Shown here: positions 61,401 through 64,000 of the stretch, piece after piece | Layout: every line of letters begins with the position of its first letter | Position numbering within the stretch: position 1 is the stretch's first letter | NCBI RefSeq assembly: GCF_020686945.1 | Contig: NZ_JAJEPR010000009.1 | Coordinates: forward strand, 46,305-110,304 | DNA length: 64,000 nt | Source: Limivivens faecihominis | GTDB lineage: Bacteria > Bacillota > Clostridia > Lachnospirales > Lachnospiraceae | Direction of reading: 5' to 3' | Notes under the pieces: model-generated | Told to the model about the DNA's origin: nothing | The model's input: only the letters and a program-made list of their open reading frames with translations | The model's database searches: none | Made by a program: the position numbers and the translations under genes

Positions 61401-61948
61401 ATCTTCTGGATCTCGTGAGATGTACGGAATCCATCGAAGAAGTTGATGAAGGGGATACGGCCTTTGATTGCTGCACAGTGAGCAACCGGAGTCAGGTCCA
61501 TAACCTCCTGTACGCTGGATTCGCAAAGCATTGCGCATCCGGTCTGACGACAGGCATAAACATCGGAATGATCTCCGAAGATGGAAAGTGCATGGCTTGC
61601 AAGAGCTCGTGCAGATACGTTGAACACGCCCGGCAGCTGCTCACCTGCGATCTTATACAGGTTCGGGATCATCAGAAGAAGACCCTGAGAAGCGGTGTAG
61701 GTAGTGGTCAGGGCGCCTGCTGCCAGAGATCCGTGTACAGCACCAGCTGCACCAGCCTCGGACTGCATCTCAGTTACCTGAACTTCCTGTCCGAAAATGT
61801 TTTTTCTTCCCTGGGTAGCCCATTCATCTGTAGCTTCCGCCATAACAGAAGAAGGGGTGATCGGATAGATAGCCGCTACATCAGAATATGCATAAGAAGC
61901 ATGAGCTGCTGCATGGTTACCATCCATGGTTTTCATCTTTCTTGCCAT
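58409..61948 (-). CDS. nifJ: Pyruvate:ferredoxin (flavodoxin) oxidoreductase
   Basis: Single-chain PFOR, 1179 aa: pyruvate + CoA + oxidised ferredoxin to acetyl-CoA + CO2, the main anaerobic route. Domain order: I (pyruvate/CoA binding; DGNHAAAHASYAYSDVAAIY), II (GAP. region with KVRLYRPF), III (gamma-like), then ferredoxin-like domain V with two [4Fe-4S] motifs (CIQCNRCSYVCPHA and CTGCGSCANVCPGKK), the proximal cluster Cys (CAGCGETPYAKL) and the TPP domain (GDGWAYDIGFGG, FDTEVYSNTGGQ). The ATG at 61948 has AAGGAGG 11 nt upstream. Monocistronic; an upstream extension of the frame is not coding. Confidence 0.98.
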   Translation of the reverse strand: MARKMKTMDGNHAAAHASYAYSDVAAIYPITPSSVMAEATDEWATQGRKNIFGQEVQVTEMQSEAGAAGAVHGSLAAGALTTTYTASQGLLLMIPNLYKIAGEQLPGVFNVSARALASHALSIFGDHSDVYACRQTGCAMLCESSVQEVMDLTPVAHCAAIKGRIPFINFFDGFRTSHEIQKIETWDYEDLKDMVDMDAVDAFRKHALNPNHPCQRGSAQNPDIFFQAREACNSYYDAMPAIVQEYMDKVNAKIGTDYKLFNYYGAEDAEHVIIAMGSVCDTIEETIDYLRAAGKKVGVVKVRLYRPFCAEALVAAIPETVKQISVLDRTKEPGAMGEPLYLDVVAALKGTKFNDTPIFTGRYGLGSKDTTPAQIVAVYENTEKAKFTIGIVDDVTGLSLELGAPLVTTPEGTINCKFWGLGADGTVGANKNSIKIIGDNTDMYAQAYFDYDSKKSGGVTMSHLRFGKKPIKSTYLIHKANFVACHNPSYVRKYNMVQELVDGGTFLLNCPWDMEGLEKHLPGQVKAFIANHGIKFYIIDGVKIGIETGMGPTRINTILQSAFFKLADIIPEDQAIDLMKAAAKATYGRKGDDVVQKNWAAIEAGAKQVVEVQVPESWKNAADEGLEMTHAENGRKDAVDFVNTIQSKVSAQEGNSLPVSAFKDYVDGSTPSGTSAYEKRGIAVNVPVWNSENCIQCNRCSYVCPHAAIRPVALTAEEAEKAPEGMKVMPMTGMADYKFAMVVSAYDCTGCGSCANVCPGKKGAKALAMENMEASAGEQKYFDYAVELPAKADVVAKYKENTVKGSQFKQPLLEFSGACAGCGETPYAKLITQLFGDRMYIANATGCSSIWGNSSPSTPYTVNEKGQGPAWSNSLFEDNAEFGYGMLLAQKAIRDGLKTKVESVMANEKASEDVKAACQEWLDTFSVGATNGAATDKLVEVLSGVDCDVCKDIVKNKDFLAKKSQWIFGGDGWAYDIGFGGVDHVLASGKDINVMVFDTEVYSNTGGQASKATRTGAIAQFAAGGKETKKKDMASIAMSYGYVYVAQISMGADMAQTVKAIAEAEAYPGPSLIIAYAPCINHGIKKGMAKAQTEEELAVKCGYWHNFRFNPAADKKFALDSKAPTESYQDFLDGEVRYNSLKRANPEKAARLFAKSEAEANERYEYLQRLVTMYSNEEK

Positions 61949-62211
61949 TTTGTACAATTCCTCCTTATTTTTTAAGAGCCAGACGGCTCTTTGATACATA
62001 TTGAGTGAAATCACTGACGGTTCTGTGCATTTTTTCCGCACCTTGCACTTTGTGTTCTGAACTGTGCCGAGATTATTCACATCATATGGATTCACTATAC
62101 CATATTTTTTTAAAAAAGTCCATTTCCTTGTATACAAAAATTGGGCGATTTTTTGTTTTTTTCATTGTACATGGCAGATTCTTGGGGTAAAAAGCTCTTT
62201 TTAAGCCAAAA
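61949..62211 (-). promoter_or_regulatory. nifJ leader and probable promoter
   Basis: A 260-base gap. TATAGT (minus strand, 62094-62099) with TGGACT at 17 bp (62117-62122) is the best promoter match. The leader holds a hairpin AGAGCC/GGCTCT (61974-61989) just before the ribosome site. No known riboswitch seen. Confidence 0.4.
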
Positions 62212-62243
62212 AAAGACCCCGCCGCATTTGATTGGCAGGGTCT
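62212..62243 (-). terminator. Terminator of the bioY-DUF1284 operon
   Basis: AGACCCCGCC / GGCAGGGTCT stem (one wobble) followed by TTTTTTT on the minus strand. Confidence 0.85.
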
Positions 62244-62249
62244 GATTCT

Positions 62250-62690
62250 TTATAGGAAAAAAATCCGGTTAATTTCTTTCAGGCTCCGGTCATATTCCGG
62301 AAAATCGCAGTAGCCCTGGCGGTACCACTCGCATCTCCCGCAGGAGGCGTCAAAGCTTTCTTCGCTCATCTTCTCTTCCGCTCTCTTGAAAAGGCTGCGA
62401 ACCGGATAAAGAGTTCCTTCCTTTAAATCCAGCACCGGGAGAAGGTTGCGGTCCTTGATGGCCACATGGTTTCCGTCGCTTCCGCAGGTCTCATCGGGAT
62501 TGCAGTTTGGACAATGGCTGCAGATCATGTCAGGTCCGCAGACCAGTTCCACTTCTTCCTCCGGATGAGCTTTCAGCCAGGCAATTTTCTCCGCCATATT
62601 TTTTGAAAAGCCGTCGCTGTAGCCCGCGCCGCGAAACAGTGGAATGCAGAGCAGATGATGAACCCGGAGACGTTGCTGTTCTTTATGCAT
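62250..62690 (-). CDS. DUF1284 protein
   Basis: 146 aa. It has the LRVHHLLCIPLFRGAGYS opening and the cysteine-rich centre (CGPDMICSHCPNC..DETCG) of DUF1284, and a further C-terminal CGRCEWYRQGYC. Nine or so Cys suggest a metal or Fe-S cluster (inference). The ATG overlaps the bioY end by 8 nt, so the two are translationally coupled and under the biotin operator. Confidence 0.85.
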   Translation of the reverse strand: MHKEQQRLRVHHLLCIPLFRGAGYSDGFSKNMAEKIAWLKAHPEEEVELVCGPDMICSHCPNCNPDETCGSDGNHVAIKDRNLLPVLDLKEGTLYPVRSLFKRAEEKMSEESFDASCGRCEWYRQGYCDFPEYDRSLKEINRIFFL

Positions 62691-63228
62691 AGGTCAGGAT
62701 ATTGGCTGCGTTCAGAGCTTTCCTGACTGCCGCACCTACAACGAAGGCTGCCACAACGGAGATCACATCTTTCAGAAGGTAGGGAACGGATACCAGCATC
62801 AGGGACTCCACAAAGCCCATCTTCATCAGAAGCATGAACTGAAGGGCACCCAGAAGGTGACAGATGGCAAGACCGGCTGCGGAACAGAGAATGGTGCCGG
62901 CTTTATTTTTAGAAGGAGTAAAAAGGCCGGTCAGCAAAGCCATAGGAAGGAAACCGATCAGGAAACCGCCGGTAGCACCAGTGATAGTTCCCAAGCCGCC
63001 GGAAAGACCCGCAAATACAGGCACGCCAAAGCTACCCAAAAGAAGGTAAACCGCCACAGAAGCCGTTCCCATCTTCCAACCCAGCACACAGGCGCAAAGG
63101 GCCACGCCAAAAGTCTGCATGGTAACGGGGACACCTGAGGGCATCGGAATCTGAATCTGGGATAAGACGGCGAGGACAGCTGTCATCATACCGGTCATGA
63201 CGATGGTTTTGGTAGAAATCTTTTGCAT
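62683..63228 (-). CDS. bioY: Biotin transporter substrate-binding subunit BioY
   Basis: S component of an ECF-type biotin importer, 181 aa with about six membrane segments. Family marks: IPMPSGVPVTMQTFGVALCA (biotin-contact region), GSFGVPVFAGLSGGLG, GATGGFLIGFLPMALLTG. No bioM/bioN follow, so it uses a shared ECF module. The ATG at 63228 has GAGAGG; the longer frame upstream runs through the operator and is not coding. A BirA-type operator covers the promoter. Confidence 0.96.
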   Translation of the reverse strand: MQKISTKTIVMTGMMTAVLAVLSQIQIPMPSGVPVTMQTFGVALCACVLGWKMGTASVAVYLLLGSFGVPVFAGLSGGLGTITGATGGFLIGFLPMALLTGLFTPSKNKAGTILCSAAGLAICHLLGALQFMLLMKMGFVESLMLVSVPYLLKDVISVVAAFVVGAAVRKALNAANILTYA

Positions 63229-63289
63229 GATATGAACCTCTCTTTTCTTGGGGCAAAATAGGATGAGGAAAGCCCCGATTTCGAGGTTT

Positions 63290-63318
63290 AGTATAAGCTT
63301 TGGGGGAAGGTTTGTCAA
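63290..63318 (-). promoter_or_regulatory. bioY promoter
   Basis: Consensus TTGACA (63313-63318), 17-bp spacer, TATACT (63290-63295); the -35 is inside the proximal BirA half-site. Confidence 0.85.
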
Positions 63319-63343
63319 CCTGTTTTGTGATATTGGTTGACAA
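63312..63343. promoter_or_regulatory. BirA (biotin) operator
   Basis: TTGTCAACC-N14-GGTTGACAA, a perfect inverted repeat with the spacing of known BirA operators. Biotinyl-AMP-loaded BirA would cover the -35 and repress bioY and DUF1284 when biotin is plentiful. Confidence 0.9.
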
Positions 63344-63378
63344 TACAATTTTCGCTTTGGAAAGCGTAGGAAAGATAC

Positions 63379-63428
63379 GCAAGGGGGAAAACCATCAGAG
63401 TTGCGCCAGTCCTGGTTTTCCCCCTTGC
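63379..63428. repeat. Long perfect hairpin
   Basis: GCAAGGGGGAAAACCA (63379-63394) and TGGTTTTCCCCCTTGC (63413-63428), 16 of 16 paired, with an 18-base spacer. No T-tract follows in either direction, so it is not an ordinary terminator. Confidence 0.7.
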
Positions 63429-63449
63429 AACCCCCTTTCCAGGGCACGC

Positions 63450-63919
63450 AGAAAATAGGGGGCTTACGTCAAACTGCTAGTGAGTGAAATGACGGCTCGT
63501 TGTGGACTCATAGTGAAACATATGGGCTATGTCAGATTGCTATCGGATAAAATACGGGTGAGTGTGCAATCATATTGAACTATAGGGCTTACGCCAAATT
63601 GGAACTATGTGGGAGAGCAGATAATAGATTTATATAAAATGATATGAGTGTCAAAAGATCTTTTGACACTCATTTGATACCCGGATTGCTACGCAGCTTC
63701 CACAATCCTCCAAATATTCGAAATCCGCTGATTTACTGCGTAAATCGCTACTTTGGGGCATATTCATGACAAAACACCTCGCAGAACAATGGCTCCTGAA
63801 CAATTACAAAACTTACATCATAGTCCCACTACACGAAATAACACATCATTCTTCACCATGATGCACAAACCACCCGTCATTTCACGCAGTCCTTGTATGA
63901 CGTAAGCCCCATATTTTCT
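63450..63919. repeat. 470-bp inverted-repeat element with nested repeats
   Basis: Ends are inverted copies: AGAAAATAGGGGGCTTACG (63450 on) and, reading inward from 63919, AGAAAATATGGGGCTTACG; about 25 bp with two mismatches, then a shared GTGAAATGACGG block. Inside are two more degraded direct copies of the same word (GGGCTATGTCAGATTGC at 63524, GGGCTTACGCCAAATTG at 63585), a 30-bp perfect palindrome (63644-63673) and a degraded copy of the GTAACTGTTCAG-type element (about 63755-63807). One further end lies at 41777. No ORF. Confidence 0.65.
63644..63673. repeat. 30-bp perfect palindrome
   Basis: Perfectly self-complementary over 30 bases, centred on AGATCT, with GTGTCAAAAG arms and no loop. 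It lies inside the 470-bp element. Confidence 0.8.
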
Positions 63920-64000
63920 AAAGCGGGCCCGATGGGGGAGCTCGAGGGGGCGGCGGAGAAATTCCGTTATCGGCGGCTGGGTCATCAAATATCTTTTCAG
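63918..64000 (-). CDS. Possible 3' end of a gene running off the right edge
   Basis: One minus-strand frame is open from the edge to a TAG at 63918-63920 and ends in a Pro-rich tail (DNGISPPPPRAPPSGPL). The TAG is formed at the junction with the repeat end. Only 27 codons are visible and another frame is open too, so this is tentative. Confidence 0.2.
   Translation of the reverse strand, partial: EKIFDDPAADNGISPPPPRAPPSGPL

Noticed and set aside
59831..61975. 714-codon open frame on the plus strand
   Set aside because: Entirely antisense to nifJ, whose product is clearly recognisable; the frame is a by-product of nifJ codon use and lacks a ribosome site and any family resemblance.
63450..63919. 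CRISPR array
   Set aside because: The repeated words are few, uneven in spacing, partly inverted and degraded; no cas genes nearby.
1..64000. tRNA or rRNA genes
   Set aside because: No cloverleaf with GTTC-type T-arm and CCA end, and no rRNA stretches, were noticed in the intergenic gaps; a tRNAscan run would settle it.

Overview
The window looks like chromosome of an anaerobic Gram-positive gut bacterium of the Clostridia, most likely a Lachnospiraceae member in the Blautia/Ruminococcus range. The evidence is PolC-type DNA polymerase III, PFOR and pyruvate phosphate dikinase, the DHHW/MBOAT/GDSL/DUF4358 set, a DUF2325-DUF6110-P-type ATPase set, strong AGGAGG ribosome sites and hairpin-rich interspersed repeats. 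The genus is an inference. I see no rRNA, tRNA, CRISPR array, prophage, transposase or recognisable riboswitch.

Layout. 1-7051 (minus): 5' part of an AlaA-like aminotransferase, polC, ispG and an unknown secreted protein. 7224-10569 (plus): a LytTR response regulator with its GHKL sensor kinase, an interspersed repeat, then ilvE. 10627-18223: folA, then a cello-oligosaccharide locus: LacI-type regulator, GH94 cellobiose phosphorylase and a three-gene ABC importer. One 14-base motif lies just downstream of the -10 of all three promoters of that locus. 18706-23039: surface-acylation genes (DHHW protein, MBOAT acyltransferase; divergently a GDSL-like protein and a DUF4358 lipoprotein). 23083-27641: PfkB sugar kinase, TtcA-like tRNA thiolase, flavodoxin with a zinc-ribbon membrane protein, a PHP phosphoesterase and an SseB-like protein.

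27815-31749 holds a MoxR-like AAA ATPase, a VWA-like/metallopeptidase-like protein and a leucine-rich-repeat protein. A 163-bp inverted-repeat element splits the set and supplies the stop codon of the VWA gene. 31883-35926: mutarotase, lipoprotein, MATE pump, pyroglutamyl peptidase. 35990-39483: a metal-homeostasis locus (unusual P1B ATPase, DUF6110, DUF2325, a small HMA-like protein) behind two copies of a GTTAG-N6-CTAAC operator, next to a frameshifted AraC relic. 39587-43785: lipoprotein, an rsmH outside any division cluster, and two unknown secreted proteins. 43917-53462: ppdK, glyS, lipoprotein, recO, era and an M16C peptidase. 53613-56881: a deoR-rhaB-pduO operon linking rhamnose catabolism to B12 activation. 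56955-63228: a MATE pump, nifJ, DUF1284 and bioY; bioY has a textbook BirA operator over its promoter. 63229-64000 is mostly repeats.

The best candidates for undescribed biology are the AAA/VWA/LRR trio, the metal locus with its paired operators and SCALKLAMP membrane motif, and the mobile-looking miniature repeats that end or flank genes. I found no clear new defence system.
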